Positions 1-8,797 are shown, numbered from the stretch's first letter. The stretch: DNA of 64,000 nt from Rhodococcus sp. (in: high G+C Gram-positive bacteria) (GCF_023264675.1 NZ_JAHFVG010000008.1:1-64000), one strand, 5' to 3'. Made by a program: numbers and translations. The notes: a model not told the origin generated them from the letters alone.

Positions 1-117
1 CGCCGACACCGACACCAGCTCGCCGACGGAGGTGAGCACCGATGAACTGATGCAACTACCCGCCTAACCACCAACGAAGGATCAAAAACGAGTTACACCA
101 CTACTTGGGGCTTGACC
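1..117 (+). mobile_element. Right end of an insertion sequence (IS256-like), cut by window edge
   Basis: The first ~117 bases carry the end of an open frame (stop at 64-66) and then a short tail ending ACACCACTACTTGGGGCTTG ACC, after which the UDP-glucose dehydrogenase coding sequence resumes in perfect register. This abrupt junction inside a conserved gene, and the tail that resembles the terminal repeats I know from IS256-type elements, argue for an inserted element. The family name is from memory of such ends, and the other end lies outside the window, so neither the inverted repeat nor the target duplication (possibly starting at 118) can be verified here. Confidence 0.55.
2..66 (+). CDS. 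3' fragment of a protein, probably the element's transposase
   Basis: Only the last 21 residues are visible, ending LMQLPA and TAA at 64-66. They are polar and rich in Asp, Thr and Ser, with no recognisable motif. Position 50 bp inside the presumed IS terminus is where the transposase stop codon of an IS256-type element would lie, so transposase is an inference from context. It could also be an unrelated gene. Confidence 0.4.
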
Positions 118-993
118 GCGAAGGAACGTGAGCGCCTGATCGGCACCCAACTCCCCCGCCCGTGCCATGAAGGCACGAATATCTTTGGGCAGGCAACCTC
201 CACCGAATCCGATGCCTGCATTGAGGAACTTGCGCCCGATGCGGTCGTCGTGGCCGATGGCGTCGGCCAACACCTTCACGTCGGCGCCCGACGCTTCGCA
301 GACCTCGGCGATGGCGTTGATGAACGAAATCTTGGTGGCCAAGAATGCATTGGCCGAGGCTTTGACCAGCTCCGCCGTCGCAAGATCGGTGACCAGGAAC
401 GGAATCTCCTCGTCGAGAAGCTGCGCGTAGACCTCACGCGCCAGCGCTTCCGCCCGACCAGGCCGGTCACGGTCGACTCCGAGCACCAGGCGATCCGGGT
501 GCAGCGTGTCCTTTACTGCGTAGCCCTCGCGCAAAAACTCCGGATTCCAGGCGATCTCCACGCCGTCGCCGGCAGGCGCGAGCTCACGAGCCAGTGCGCC
601 GAGCCGAGCAGCGGTACCCACCGGAACGGTGGACTTCCCGAAAACGACGGCGGGCTTGGTCAGCAGCGGAGCGAGAGTCTCTATGACAGCGTCGACATAA
701 ATCATGTCGGCGGCGAACTCGCCCTTCTTCTGCGGAGTACCCACACCGAGGAAGTGGACTTCGGCGAACTCGGCCGCCTCCTCATACGAGGAGGTGAACC
801 GGAGGCGTCCGGCTGCGATGTTGCGCTGCAGGACGTCTTCGAGACCAGGCTCCCAGAAAGGAACCTCGCCTGCTTCCAGCTTGGCGAGCTTGGCCGGGTC
901 GACGTCGACGCCGAGCACCTCGTGACCCAGCTCTGCCATACAGGCAGCGTGGGTCGCCCCGAGGTACCCGGTGCCGAACACTGTTATCCGCAT
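82..993 (-). pseudogene. UDP-glucose 6-dehydrogenase, 3'-truncated by an insertion
   Basis: This enzyme class oxidises UDP-glucose to UDP-glucuronate with two NAD+ for exopolysaccharide and cell-envelope sugars. The start at 993 (ATG, preceded by a GGGGGAAGA ribosome site) gives the N-terminal Rossmann signature FGTGYLG at residues 6-12, and the central domain with the catalytic Cys267 in GGGCLPKD is intact. The family is about 440 residues long. Here homology stops at residue ~292 (ADQALTFLR), followed by 11 unrelated residues encoded by the mobile-element end and a TGA at 82. The whole C-terminal UDP-binding Rossmann domain is missing, so the product is very unlikely to be active. The upstream two-thirds shows no other damage, which suggests a recent insertion. 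Confidence 0.85.
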
Positions 994-1330
994 AGCGTTG
1001 TCTTCCCCCGTCGAAAAGCAACTCGAAATCAATTGGCAGCGATCACGCGGCACGTCGTCAACGACGGTCGCCCCTACTGTCCATGCGAATAGTAAACGCT
1101 TACCCCGACAGACCGCTCGACGGCCGTGATCCACCGCCTACAAGTGTGGCCAACTCCACCGAACCGCGATGTAATCGCGAGATCACCACCAGGACAACAG
1201 GAGATGAACAACAGCCGATCGAGTCTCGGACTTTTTTGAATGTCATTCACTTGAATGAAGAATTATCGGCTCCCGAGGCGTAGAACTGCATTTACCTCGG
1301 GAACACGGTTGGGAACAGCGCCCTGGACAC
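994..1330. other. 337-bp intergenic region with palindromes
   Basis: No convincing gene is present between the ugd start and the TetR stop. It holds two interlocked inverted repeats at 1237-1258 (TGAATG-T-CATTCA and TCATTCA-CT-TGAATGA) suited to a dimeric regulator in front of ugd. It also holds an 8-bp-arm hairpin, TCCCGAGG/CCTCGGGA, at 1271-1278 and 1295-1302, which could end the TetR transcript, although no T-tract follows it. Confidence 0.5.
1237..1258. promoter_or_regulatory. Interlocked palindromes, candidate operator
   Basis: Perfect arms TGAATG/CATTCA (spacer 1) and TCATTCA/TGAATGA (spacer 2) share their middle arm. Such compound palindromes are typical of binding sites for dimeric HTH regulators. 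The protein that binds is unknown; the site lies ~245 bp upstream of the ugd start. Confidence 0.4.
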
Positions 1331-1987
1331 CTATCGGCCCGGTTCTGCAGCACGGTGGAATGTTGCGAGCTCGTCCGCGAACAGCAAGGCCGGATCGAAC
1401 TTCATACCGGTGAAATGGCCTGCCAGTTCCAGCGACAGAATCCCGTGCAGCCGGGTCCAGAAAGACAGACACCGATGAAGCGTTGCTTCCGGCACCGAGT
1501 CGTCGTACGCCCATTCACGATGACTCGCGAGATGAGCATCGAACGCGGTGTCCTGGCCTTCGACGGGGAGCGCCGAGAACGCCTCGATGAGCACGGCCAT
1601 GATCTCGGATGAAATACGAGTCGTGTCCTCCGGCGCGTGATACCCGGGGACCGGCGTGCCGTAGATGAGGAAGTACCGCTGCGGATCCTGCGCCGCCCAC
1701 TCGCGCACCGCGTAGGCCAAGCCGGTCACATCGGCTCCGGTGTCGAGTGACGCCCGCATGGTGTCGGCGAGGCTGCGATAGGCGTCCCGAATCAGCTCGG
1801 TGATGAGATCGTCGCGGCTGGCGAAATACCGATACAGGCCGGGCCCGCTCATACCGACATGCTTGGCGATCGCATTGAGCGACAGCGCGGAAATTCCGGC
1901 AGTGGCGATCTGCTCCCGCGCCCGCGCCTTGATCTCCTCGCTCACCTGCGATCGATAGCGCTCTCGCGCAGTGCCTGCAGCTGACAT
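1331..1987 (-). CDS. TetR/AcrR-family transcriptional regulator
   Basis: A 218-residue protein with an N-terminal TetR DNA-binding domain (residues ~18-65; helix-turn-helix with ALSLNAIAKHVGMSGPGLYRYF) and a C-terminal ligand domain of the WHG type (motif REWAAQDPQRYFLIYGTPVPGY at ~110-135 in part). It is divergently arranged with the SRPBCC lipoprotein gene at 2106, and the 118-bp gap holds a pair of oppositely oriented 15-bp sites (2010-2024 and 2054-2068). It most likely represses itself and that lipoprotein. The ligand is not predictable from sequence. Confidence 0.9.
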   Translation of the reverse strand: MSAAGTARERYRSQVSEEIKARAREQIATAGISALSLNAIAKHVGMSGPGLYRYFASRDDLITELIRDAYRSLADTMRASLDTGADVTGLAYAVREWAAQDPQRYFLIYGTPVPGYHAPEDTTRISSEIMAVLIEAFSALPVEGQDTAFDAHLASHREWAYDDSVPEATLHRCLSFWTRLHGILSLELAGHFTGMKFDPALLFADELATFHRAAEPGR

Positions 1988-2007
1988 GCCGTCTCCCGTC
2001 GCTCCGT

Positions 2008-2069
2008 GAGTTAGAGGCTATCACTGTTGCTATTGACTCTTGCAGTCGTTTGGTTATAGCTTCTAACTC
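2008..2069. promoter_or_regulatory. Divergent promoter with paired inverted operator sites
   Basis: GAGTTAGAGGCTAT at 2008-2021 and ATAGCTTCTAACTC at 2056-2069 are inverted copies with one mismatch in 14. Reading each on its own strand gives a shared box GTTAGARGCTATMAC. The spacing between tetR and the lipoprotein gene makes these the likely TetR operators. Confidence 0.55.
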
Positions 2070-2105
2070 AAGTTAATGACCGTAACTCGAAGGAGATGGA
2101 ACATT

Positions 2106-2783
2106 ATGAATAAGTCCACTGCTAAGACCCGTCGGCGAACGGCTCTATCGGCGCTCGCAATCGCAAGCACTGCACTGTTGGCCGCCGCCTGCAGCAGCGA
2201 GACACCTGCGAGCCCGGACGCGGCGACGTCCGAGTCCCCAGCCGCAGTGACCTCAGCCGCCGTGCCCCCTGCAGAAGAGACGGCATTGACCTGCGGCGGC
2301 GCCGGAACCGACGGTTCGGCCCAGATTCGGTACCAGAGCGAGATCATGATCGACGCGCCACTCAGTACGGTGTGGAACTTGCACACCGACGTGCAGAGCT
2401 GGCCGACCTGGCAGCAACCCGTCACGAGCATGAACAGCGCCGGACCCCTCGCGGCAGGATCCCAGTTTCAATGGACCACCCCCGCACCCGCGACCGCGAC
2501 GACCCCCGCCACGACACTGACCATCACCTCGACGGTTCACGAGCTCGAACCGGATTCGTGTGTCCGATGGAGTGGCCCGGCAGTCGGCGACGGCTTGAGC
2601 ATCGACAACGGCACCCACGTGTGGAACTTCAGCGAAGTCGACGGCGGCGTGCTGGTGAAAACCGAAGAGACCTGGACGGGCGCACAGGTCGAAGCGGACG
2701 TACCCACCTCAACGATGTTCCTCGGAGCCGGACTCGACGCATGGCTGGCCGAAATGAAGACGACCGCCGAAGCGCAGAGTTGA
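2106..2783 (+). CDS. SRPBCC-domain lipoprotein
   Basis: A 225-residue exported protein. The signal peptide has a KTRRR basic stretch, a hydrophobic core and the lipobox LLAAAC with Cys29, so it should be lipid-anchored on the outer face of the membrane. A Ser/Pro/Ala-rich linker follows to about residue 70, then a START/SRPBCC hydrophobic-pocket domain (IMIDAPLSTVWNLHTDVQSWPTW near 80-105). The ATG at 2106 is chosen because AAGGAGATGG at 2090-2099 sits just upstream; the longer frame from 2076 lacks a site. It is divergent from a TetR gene that probably controls it. The extracytoplasmic position of this fold is uncommon; the substrate is unknown. Confidence 0.85.
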   Translation: MNKSTAKTRRRTALSALAIASTALLAAACSSETPASPDAATSESPAAVTSAAVPPAEETALTCGGAGTDGSAQIRYQSEIMIDAPLSTVWNLHTDVQSWPTWQQPVTSMNSAGPLAAGSQFQWTTPAPATATTPATTLTITSTVHELEPDSCVRWSGPAVGDGLSIDNGTHVWNFSEVDGGVLVKTEETWTGAQVEADVPTSTMFLGAGLDAWLAEMKTTAEAQS

Positions 2784-2860
2784 TCGATTACACCCGACAG
2801 ATTGCGGAACAGACCATGGGTTGTCGTCACGAAGCGGCGCCGGCATGCCGTGTACCGCGT

Positions 2861-3445
2861 TCAGGATAGGCCGCACGTTTCGACGATCGTCGGCTCGATC
2901 GAATTCGCAGTCAGCGCAGCCACACCCGCGAGCCGCGCCTGAAGGCACAGCCCGCCCGCCATCGGCAATTCCCAATCGATTCCGTCTTCTTCGTCGAGGT
3001 AGCCCTCGGGACTCGTGCGATCGTCGGGATCCGCCTCGCGTCCCAGCTCGAACTGACGCTCGACGACACCGTCGCGCGAGTACACGAACGTCGACAGCAT
3101 GTTCACGTCCCACTGCACAGTGATGCTCGTACCGAACTTCGCCGACAGCCGCTCTGGTAGCGGCGGAAGGATCGCGGCGATCGAGAACTCTTCGAGCACC
3201 CACACCCAGCCGCCCGCGACGCCCGCGAAACGCTTGGCGAGCCCTTCGTCGTCGAGCGAGTCGAACCACTCGTCGAGATCGACGTCCGCCGGTTTGCGAT
3301 TACGCACGGGATTGACCGCGGCGAACTCCGCGAGAACTGCGTCGGCGTCGTCGGACTTCACGAGGGTGAAACACAGTCCCAGGTCGAAGCGGTCGTCCTC
3401 TTCAGCCCACGTGAACTCATCCTGCGAGAAGTATTCGGAGGTCAT
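2861..3445 (-). CDS. DUF6461-type protein
   Basis: A 194-residue acidic cytosolic protein beginning at ATG 3445. The pattern of an acidic N-terminus, LCFTLVKSDDADAVL, GWVWVLEEFS and a C-terminal PMAGGLCLQARLAGV segment fits the DUF6461 family of actinomycetes. That family has no established biochemical function. The gene stands alone between the lipoprotein gene and an SDR gene. Flanking spacing gives no operon partner. Confidence 0.7.
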   Translation of the reverse strand: MTSEYFSQDEFTWAEEDDRFDLGLCFTLVKSDDADAVLAEFAAVNPVRNRKPADVDLDEWFDSLDDEGLAKRFAGVAGGWVWVLEEFSIAAILPPLPERLSAKFGTSITVQWDVNMLSTFVYSRDGVVERQFELGREADPDDRTSPEGYLDEEDGIDWELPMAGGLCLQARLAGVAALTANSIEPTIVETCGLS

Positions 3446-3623
3446 GGGACCAGCCTCTCACTCCCGCGGGCCCTCACGCGACGACGAAACGCACCGTATT
3501 CGCCACTGGTTCGAGAATTATCGTGCCCACTCCGTTGGTCGTGACGGTCATCGCAGCCACCCGGCGGCATCGGAAGGTGATCTCCCCGTCAGCGGTACTC
3601 GAGTGAGCGTGTGCGGCGCCGCG

Positions 3624-4541
3624 CTACTTGCTCACGAGTCCTTCGGAGAGGCCCCAGAGCCGCCGCGCGTCGTTCATATCCGTCAGCGGCTTCCACAGCG
3701 ATCGGACGGCTGGTGGGCCACTGATCACCCGGGTCGGCCCGTAGAACTCGTCCCCCACGGCATGGACTCCCGCCGCAGCGACCACTGCGGGTAGCGCCGC
3801 ACTGTCCACGCTGCCGACTACCCCCACACGGGACAGTGCACCGACGACCCTGCGCGCCACTGTCTCCTTGTCCCGCCCCATACCCGGTTGAGCGGCAAGC
3901 AAATTCGTCGGAGAAATACCAGGGTGAGCAATATTGCTCGTGATCCCCCAGCCGTTCTCTTTGCTACGGCGGTCGAGTTCGCGCGCGAACAGACCGACGG
4001 CGATCTTCGACTGGCTGTACGCCTTGTTCACGTCATAGCTCCGTTCCCAGTTGGGATCGTCCCAATGAATCTCACCGCTCCGGGCAGCAATCGAACTCTG
4101 ACTGGTGACCCGGGCACCACCGTCGCGCAGCAGTGGTAAGAGTCCCAGAGTCAACGCAAAATGACCCAGATGATTGGTGCCGAATTGCAGTTCGAATCCA
4201 TCCTGAGTCACCTGACGCCGAGGAGGCGTCATGACGCCGGCGTTGTTGACCAGTATGTTGATGGGCCGATCTTCGTCGACAAGCTGACTCACCAACGCCG
4301 AAATCGATTGCAGCGAAGAAAGATCGAGCTCCCGCGTCGACACTGCCGCGCCGGGCACCGCACTTCTGATCTGCTCCGCAGCATGCGCACCCTTGGCTGG
4401 GTTACGCACTGGCATCACCACTTCGGCCCCAGCGGCGGCCAGACGCGTGGCAATCGCGCGACCGATTCCGTCGCTGGCACCGGTGACCACGGCGAGTCTG
4501 CCGGTCAGGTCGAGAAGTTCGCTGCTGCGGTTGCGTGCCAT
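3624..4541 (-). CDS. Short-chain dehydrogenase/reductase
   Basis: A 305-residue NAD(P)-dependent oxidoreductase. The cofactor motif TGASDGIG lies at residues 20-27, NNAG at 99-102, the catalytic Ser in TSQSS at ~149 and YSQSK (Tyr175, Lys179), so the triad is complete. Length and the [13 protein letters not shown] stretch resemble the retinol-dehydrogenase/protochlorophyllide-reductase-like branch. The gene lies 99 bp downstream of and in the same direction as an XRE/MmyB regulator, a very common pairing in actinomycetes in which the regulator controls the SDR. The substrate cannot be inferred. Confidence 0.9.
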   Translation of the reverse strand: MARNRSSELLDLTGRLAVVTGASDGIGRAIATRLAAAGAEVVMPVRNPAKGAHAAEQIRSAVPGAAVSTRELDLSSLQSISALVSQLVDEDRPINILVNNAGVMTPPRRQVTQDGFELQFGTNHLGHFALTLGLLPLLRDGGARVTSQSSIAARSGEIHWDDPNWERSYDVNKAYSQSKIAVGLFARELDRRSKENGWGITSNIAHPGISPTNLLAAQPGMGRDKETVARRVVGALSRVGVVGSVDSAALPAVVAAAGVHAVGDEFYGPTRVISGPPAVRSLWKPLTDMNDARRLWGLSEGLVSK

Positions 4542-4640
4542 GGCTGGGCTCCTGTCGAAGTGAATGTTCGAGGTCCAGTCTCACCACACCGCATCGCCTC
4601 AACCAGGACCTACCGATCCACCTCTACCGGTACCGCGCAC

Positions 4641-5480
4641 TCACAGTACGGAATCGACACCGAGCACCCCCAGCAGCTGCAGCTTCTCGTAGCTTTCGGT
4701 TCCCGGAACGGCGGTGTACACGAGGAGTCGGTGCGCCTGGTCCGGGTCCATCAGCGTCTGACAGTTCAGCTCGAGCCTGCCGACAGCCGGGTGATCGAAC
4801 CGCTTGATTTCAGGTGGGCGAAGTCCGACTTCCTGGAGCGCCCACAGCCGTCGAAACTCGTCGCTCGACGCCCCGATCACCTCGACCATCTTTGCCGCAG
4901 CTGATTCTGGGCCACGCACCGCGACCACCTCACGCAGCCCCGATACGTACAGCCGTGAGAGAAAGTCTCGCTCATCGGGCGGATACAGATTTCGGGCGGT
5001 CGGGTCGACGAACCACCGATAGCCGAGACTGCGCGACGGGCCCACGCGCAGCGCGGCGTCGCCGGTAAGAGCCGCACCCAGCGCAGTTTGACACAGCGTC
5101 ACGCCGAGTTCGGTGAGCACCTCCGCCGGGGTGTCCTGCAACCTGTCCATGATGCGCAACAGCCCTGGGCTCACGTGTTCACTCGCCGCGTCGCGGGACG
5201 GAGGAGTGTGCCCGGCCAGCCGAAATACGTGATCGCGTTCGGCCAGCGACAAGTGCAGGCCCTGCGCAATCGACGCAATGATCTCCGCCGACGGCCGGGG
5301 ACCGGTACCTCGCTCGAGACGCGCGTAGTAGTCGGTCGACATGTGGCTGAGTTCGGCAACCTCTTCTCGCCGCAGCCCTGCCGTCCGGCGACGTGGACCG
5401 CGCCGCAACCCCACGTCCTCGGGCTGCAAGGACGCCCGACGATCGACGAGAAACGCAGCCAATCCATCGCGATCGATCAC
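4641..5480 (-). CDS. XRE-family regulator with MmyB-like ligand domain
   Basis: A 279-residue protein starting at GTG 5480. The N-terminal helix-turn-helix covers residues ~25-90 (LRREEVAELSHMSTDYYARLERG). The rest matches the MmyB-like PAS-fold domain, with the DARDWFVDPTARNLYPPDERDF-type segment seen as RWFVDPTARNLY. Members bind fatty-acid-like or other small ligands and usually regulate an adjacent oxidoreductase, here the SDR at 3624. No clear ribosome site precedes the GTG, so the start is tentative. Confidence 0.88.
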   Translation of the reverse strand: MIDRDGLAAFLVDRRASLQPEDVGLRRGPRRRTAGLRREEVAELSHMSTDYYARLERGTGPRPSAEIIASIAQGLHLSLAERDHVFRLAGHTPPSRDAASEHVSPGLLRIMDRLQDTPAEVLTELGVTLCQTALGAALTGDAALRVGPSRSLGYRWFVDPTARNLYPPDERDFLSRLYVSGLREVVAVRGPESAAAKMVEVIGASSDEFRRLWALQEVGLRPPEIKRFDHPAVGRLELNCQTLMDPDQAHRLLVYTAVPGTESYEKLQLLGVLGVDSVL

Positions 5481-5617
5481 AGCGGCACGCAGTACGTAGT
5501 CATACCAACCCTTCCTCCGACCGTAACGAGAACGTGCTTGTTACTTCGATCCCCGACGCGCGCCCACGTCCGCTGCTTGTACCGCCACAGGACCGCCATC
5601 GGACAGTCTTCACCGAA

Positions 5618-5938
5618 TCAGTCTCCGATGTACCCCGTCGCGGGATTGACCTGACGCAGAAAATCGCGGATCGATTCGCGGTGTTCGTCGATTGTCGGCG
5701 GTGCGAAACCCGACGGACTGCCCGCCCGGTCCACGACGCTGCGGTACGCCGCCTGCTGCGTGCTCGAAAACCCATAGTTCTTGTTCGGCCCCGATACCCA
5801 GTCGTAGTCATAGGTATTCGGATGTTCCCGCCGGACTCCAACGGTGAAGGTCTCACTCTCGACCTCCAGGGTGAATGGTCCGTCGTCGCCCGCGCGACTC
5901 GCGTCGTGCGACAGCTCGTCACCGTCGTCGATCTGCAT
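5618..5938 (-). CDS. Small conserved-looking hypothetical protein
   Basis: A 106-residue acidic protein translated from ATG 5938, which has a strong GGAAGGAA site just upstream. It contains an aromatic segment YDYDWVSGPNKNYGFS at residues ~43-58 and a C-terminal helix IRDFLRQVNPATGYIGD. No family is recognised. It begins 26 bp after the stop of the XRE-cupin gene and runs in the same direction, so it is probably the second gene of that operon. Confidence 0.7.
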   Translation of the reverse strand: MQIDDGDELSHDASRAGDDGPFTLEVESETFTVGVRREHPNTYDYDWVSGPNKNYGFSSTQQAAYRSVVDRAGSPSGFAPPTIDEHRESIRDFLRQVNPATGYIGD

Positions 5939-5964
5939 TCCCGTTCCTTCCTTGCCGGACGTCG

Positions 5965-6600
5965 CTATTCGGCTTCTTCCCGTGCGCCCGCTGCCGTGCG
6001 AATGTGTGCACGTTCCCCCTGCTTGCCGACGAGGCTGAGGAACTCCACCGGCCCCGAGCCGGTGGCGCCGAACCAATGAGGGATGCGGGTGTCGAACTCG
6101 GCGGCCTCGCCGGGCTCGAGGATGAGATCGCGCTCGCCGAGGACGAGCCGGAGCCTGCCGTTGAGAACGAACGCCCAGTCGTAGCCTTCGTGAGTACGGA
6201 GTTCGGGCTCGGCGTCGTCGCGTCCGGCGGGGAGGATGAACTTGTAGGCCTGAATCCCTCCGGGCCGACGGCTCAGGGGGAGGATGGTTCGGCCGTCGGA
6301 AGTCGGGATCGGGCGCATGTTGACGCGGGGGTCGCCCGTCGGGGGCGCATCGACGAGCTCGTCCAGCGTGACGCCGTACATCCTTGCCAAGGGCAGTAGC
6401 TGTTCCAAGGTGGGAAGTCGCAGACCAGCCTCGAGCCGCGACAGAGTGCTGGTCGAGATGCCGGTCTCTTCCGACAGCTCGCTCAAGGTGATGTCGCGGT
6501 GCACACGCAACTGCTTCAACCGCTGTCCGACGGCGTCGAGAGTGCGCTTCGGTGAGTGATCCACGACATCCAGTTTGCCATTCGGCAATATTGTTTGCAT
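5965..6600 (-). CDS. XRE-family regulator with cupin sensor domain
   Basis: A 211-residue regulator. Residues ~20-78 form the helix-turn-helix (ITLSELSEETGISTSTLSRLE), and residues ~110-205 form a cupin barrel with the typical YDWAFVLNGRLRL and HWFGATGSGPVEFLSL strands. Such proteins sense small ligands or metals through the cupin pocket. It is divergent from a methyltransferase. ATG 6600 is used, but an internal GTG at 6564 would give a more family-typical N-terminus and would move the repeat TTGCC-ATTC-GGCAA (6575-6588) into the promoter. A strong ribosome site is missing for both. Confidence 0.85.
   Translation of the reverse strand: MQTILPNGKLDVVDHSPKRTLDAVGQRLKQLRVHRDITLSELSEETGISTSTLSRLEAGLRLPTLEQLLPLARMYGVTLDELVDAPPTGDPRVNMRPIPTSDGRTILPLSRRPGGIQAYKFILPAGRDDAEPELRTHEGYDWAFVLNGRLRLVLGERDLILEPGEAAEFDTRIPHWFGATGSGPVEFLSLVGKQGERAHIRTAAGAREEAE
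6575..6588. promoter_or_regulatory. Candidate operator of the XRE-cupin regulator
   Basis: The inverted repeat TTGCC-N4-GGCAA lies in the divergent region between the regulator and the methyltransferase, and a partial second copy (TTGCATTCG) follows at 6596. Autoregulation is the simplest reading if translation starts at 6564. Confidence 0.35.
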
Positions 6601-6643
6601 TCGAGTTCGTCGCTGGTTCATCCTCACGAAGCGGGGTTGCCGG

Positions 6644-7354
6644 ATGGCAACCGCAGCGGCCATCGACGAAAGAAGCTCTGCAGTGGAACACACCTTCGAC
6701 AACCAATACTGGGACCAGATCTGGACGGGTGACCGCGCTGCAGCCATGGGATCCGGTCAGCCGAACCCACACCTAGTTCGCGAGGTCGGCGATCTGAAGC
6801 CTGGAACGGCACTGGAGGCTGGGTGCGGCGCCGGAGCCGAAGCGATCTGGCTCGCCGGGCGCGGGTGGCAGGTCACCGGAGCGGACATCGCCGAAGCGGC
6901 ACTCGAGCGGGCCGCCGAACGAGCCGAAGACGCCGGCGTCGCCGACAAGGTGCAGTGGGTGCGGGCAGACCTGTCCACCTGGACGCCGGACACCCAATAT
7001 GACCTGGTCACAACGCACTACGCACACCCCGCGATGCCGCAGTTGGAGTTCTACGACCGCCTCACATCATGGGTGGCACCCGCAGGCACTCTCCTCATCG
7101 TCGGCCACCTCCATCACGATGACCCCGACGGCCATGGCAGTGGTCAGGGGCACGGGCATGGGCATGGCCAGGCGCATGAGTCCGACGGGCCTCCTGCCTC
7201 GGCGTCGGCAACCGCTGCCGGTATCACCTCGCGCCTCGACCCGAGCCGATGGGACGTCGCGACGGCCGAGGAGTCGCACCGGACCGTTTCCGGCCCCGGC
7301 GGCAAGACCACCACCCTCCACGACGTCGTCGTCAGAGCAGTTCGTCGCGGGTGA
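6644..7354 (+). CDS. SAM-dependent methyltransferase with His-rich insertion
   Basis: A 236-residue class I methyltransferase. Motif I LEAGCGAGAEA is at residues 58-66 and the acidic end of strand 2 (GADI) near 79-82; the active-site region VTTHYAHPAMPQL follows at ~122-134. Between the last two core strands sits a segment GHLHHDDPDGHGSGQGHGHG (154-173) plus further His residues, which looks like a metal-binding loop. Similar small methyltransferases with tellurite/thiopurine-type cores are known, but this His-rich loop is distinctive. It is divergent from an XRE-cupin regulator that may control it. The substrate is unknown; GTG 6686-region starts are possible alternatives. Confidence 0.8.
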   Translation: MATAAAIDERSSAVEHTFDNQYWDQIWTGDRAAAMGSGQPNPHLVREVGDLKPGTALEAGCGAGAEAIWLAGRGWQVTGADIAEAALERAAERAEDAGVADKVQWVRADLSTWTPDTQYDLVTTHYAHPAMPQLEFYDRLTSWVAPAGTLLIVGHLHHDDPDGHGSGQGHGHGHGQAHESDGPPASASATAAGITSRLDPSRWDVATAEESHRTVSGPGGKTTTLHDVVVRAVRRG

Positions 7355-7367
7355 CCTGGCCCCGGCG

Positions 7368-8666
7368 TCACACCGAGCTGCGGACGACGGCCGACGCCTC
7401 ATCGAGACGCGCCTGACCGACGGCCACGTCGATCTCGTCGCGCTCACCGGCTTCGTAGGCGCGGCTCAACGCTGCCAGCTGCTCGAGCACCCCCCGGCGG
7501 ATCTCGGGATGAATCGTCGTCCTCCCGATTCTCTCCCCCAACTGCGCGACCGCCTCGACCACCAGTGGATCGGAGAGGCCATACCGTCGAAAAGCACCGA
7601 AAGTTCGCCCGATGAGATCTCCGACAACAGGCCGCGTGACGGTGACGCGGTACTCACCGTCGCTGTCGAGCCGGCCGAGAAGAGGTGTCGGTCTGGCCGC
7701 GAGGGGCACCAATCCGACGGCAAGTTCATCGATGGCGTTCCGCGCCGTATAGGGGTCATTGGTGCTCGGTGACAGTGCGCGCACGGCCATCTCGGTCAGC
7801 TGCTGGACTGCGAAGTCGATGTCCTGCTTCGGGGTTCGAGTGTCGCCCAGCACGATTGCTGCACGGATCTCGTCCGCGCAGCTATCGCCGCCGCCCGACA
7901 CCACGGCGAGTATCTCCCCGGCAATGACGTGATCGCCCGCGCCCACTCGGAGTTCGACCACATACTTTCCACTACATGCATCCGACACGAGGGCCTGCTC
8001 GTCGACTCCGACCACAAACCCCGCCTTCACCGCGAGCACCGACTCGGCGTTCGCGATCGATCTCTTGGGAACGTGGTCGTCCATTACTTCCTGTGGATAC
8101 AGATGGTCGACGACATCGACCAGTTCGTCCCGAACTCTCGCCGACAACGTCGAAACCTGGATGGAACTCGCAATGTGGTGGATGAAGTACACCAGCACCG
8201 CAACATCCACCACGGCCAACAGCACCGCAACATTGACCGCGATATCCGGGACGAAAGACTCGCCGTCGTTCGACTCGGACCGGATCGATCGCAGAACCAT
8301 CAGCGAATAAAGGAATGTCGAGCCGAAAATACCCAGTACGAACTGATTCCCTCTGTCGGACATGAAGTTGCGGACCAACCGCGGCCCGTACGTCGAACTG
8401 GCTGTCGCGAGCACCGAGATGGTGATCGAGAACGCCGTCGCCGCCACCCCGAGCATCGATCCGCCGATCGCGCCCAGGATGTCGCGGCTACCGCTCGCGC
8501 CGACGCGATAGAGAAGCACTCCCCAAGCACCGAAGTCCTTGCCATCGATATGCCGATCGAGCGTGATCAGCAGTTGTGCCAGAACGATGGCCGAAAATCC
8601 GAGTACGGCGGGTAGGAACCAGAACGATTCACCGGCCGCCGCTGCGCGTTGCCGAAAAGCACTCAC
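7368..8666 (-). CDS. DUF2254 membrane protein
   Basis: A 432-residue integral membrane protein from GTG 8666. The N-terminal half has about four transmembrane segments (~15-35, 60-88, 105-125, 142-165) with the family's characteristic AATAFSITISVLATASSTYGPR region. The cytosolic C-terminal half contains the FGDTRTPKQDIDFAVQQLTEMAVRALSPSTNDPYTA-type stretch (seen at ~275-310) that defines DUF2254. The function of the family is not established. It faces the methyltransferase tail to tail, with a 13-bp gap. Confidence 0.88.
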   Translation of the reverse strand: MSAFRQRAAAAGESFWFLPAVLGFSAIVLAQLLITLDRHIDGKDFGAWGVLLYRVGASGSRDILGAIGGSMLGVAATAFSITISVLATASSTYGPRLVRNFMSDRGNQFVLGIFGSTFLYSLMVLRSIRSESNDGESFVPDIAVNVAVLLAVVDVAVLVYFIHHIASSIQVSTLSARVRDELVDVVDHLYPQEVMDDHVPKRSIANAESVLAVKAGFVVGVDEQALVSDACSGKYVVELRVGAGDHVIAGEILAVVSGGGDSCADEIRAAIVLGDTRTPKQDIDFAVQQLTEMAVRALSPSTNDPYTARNAIDELAVGLVPLAARPTPLLGRLDSDGEYRVTVTRPVVGDLIGRTFGAFRRYGLSDPLVVEAVAQLGERIGRTTIHPEIRRGVLEQLAALSRAYEAGERDEIDVAVGQARLDEASAVVRSSV

Positions 8667-8797
8667 TCCGGGACCACACGATACGACGTCATGTACAGGA
8701 CGCTAGCCGCCTGATTGCGGCTCAGCGACCCCTGGGTCCCCGGACGCCCACCCGACCGCGGCGGGGATCTTGGTCGTCATTCTCGCTGGCGCGTTCG

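Noticed and set aside
112..1092. 326-residue open frame on the plus strand opposite ugd
   Set aside because: It is the complement of the UDP-glucose dehydrogenase gene. The opposite strand holds all conserved motifs and a ribosome site, and this frame has no recognisable domain.
7140..7180. Repeat of GGGCACGGGCATG-type sequence
   Set aside because: It is simply the DNA encoding the His-Gly-rich loop of the methyltransferase and not a separate repeat element.
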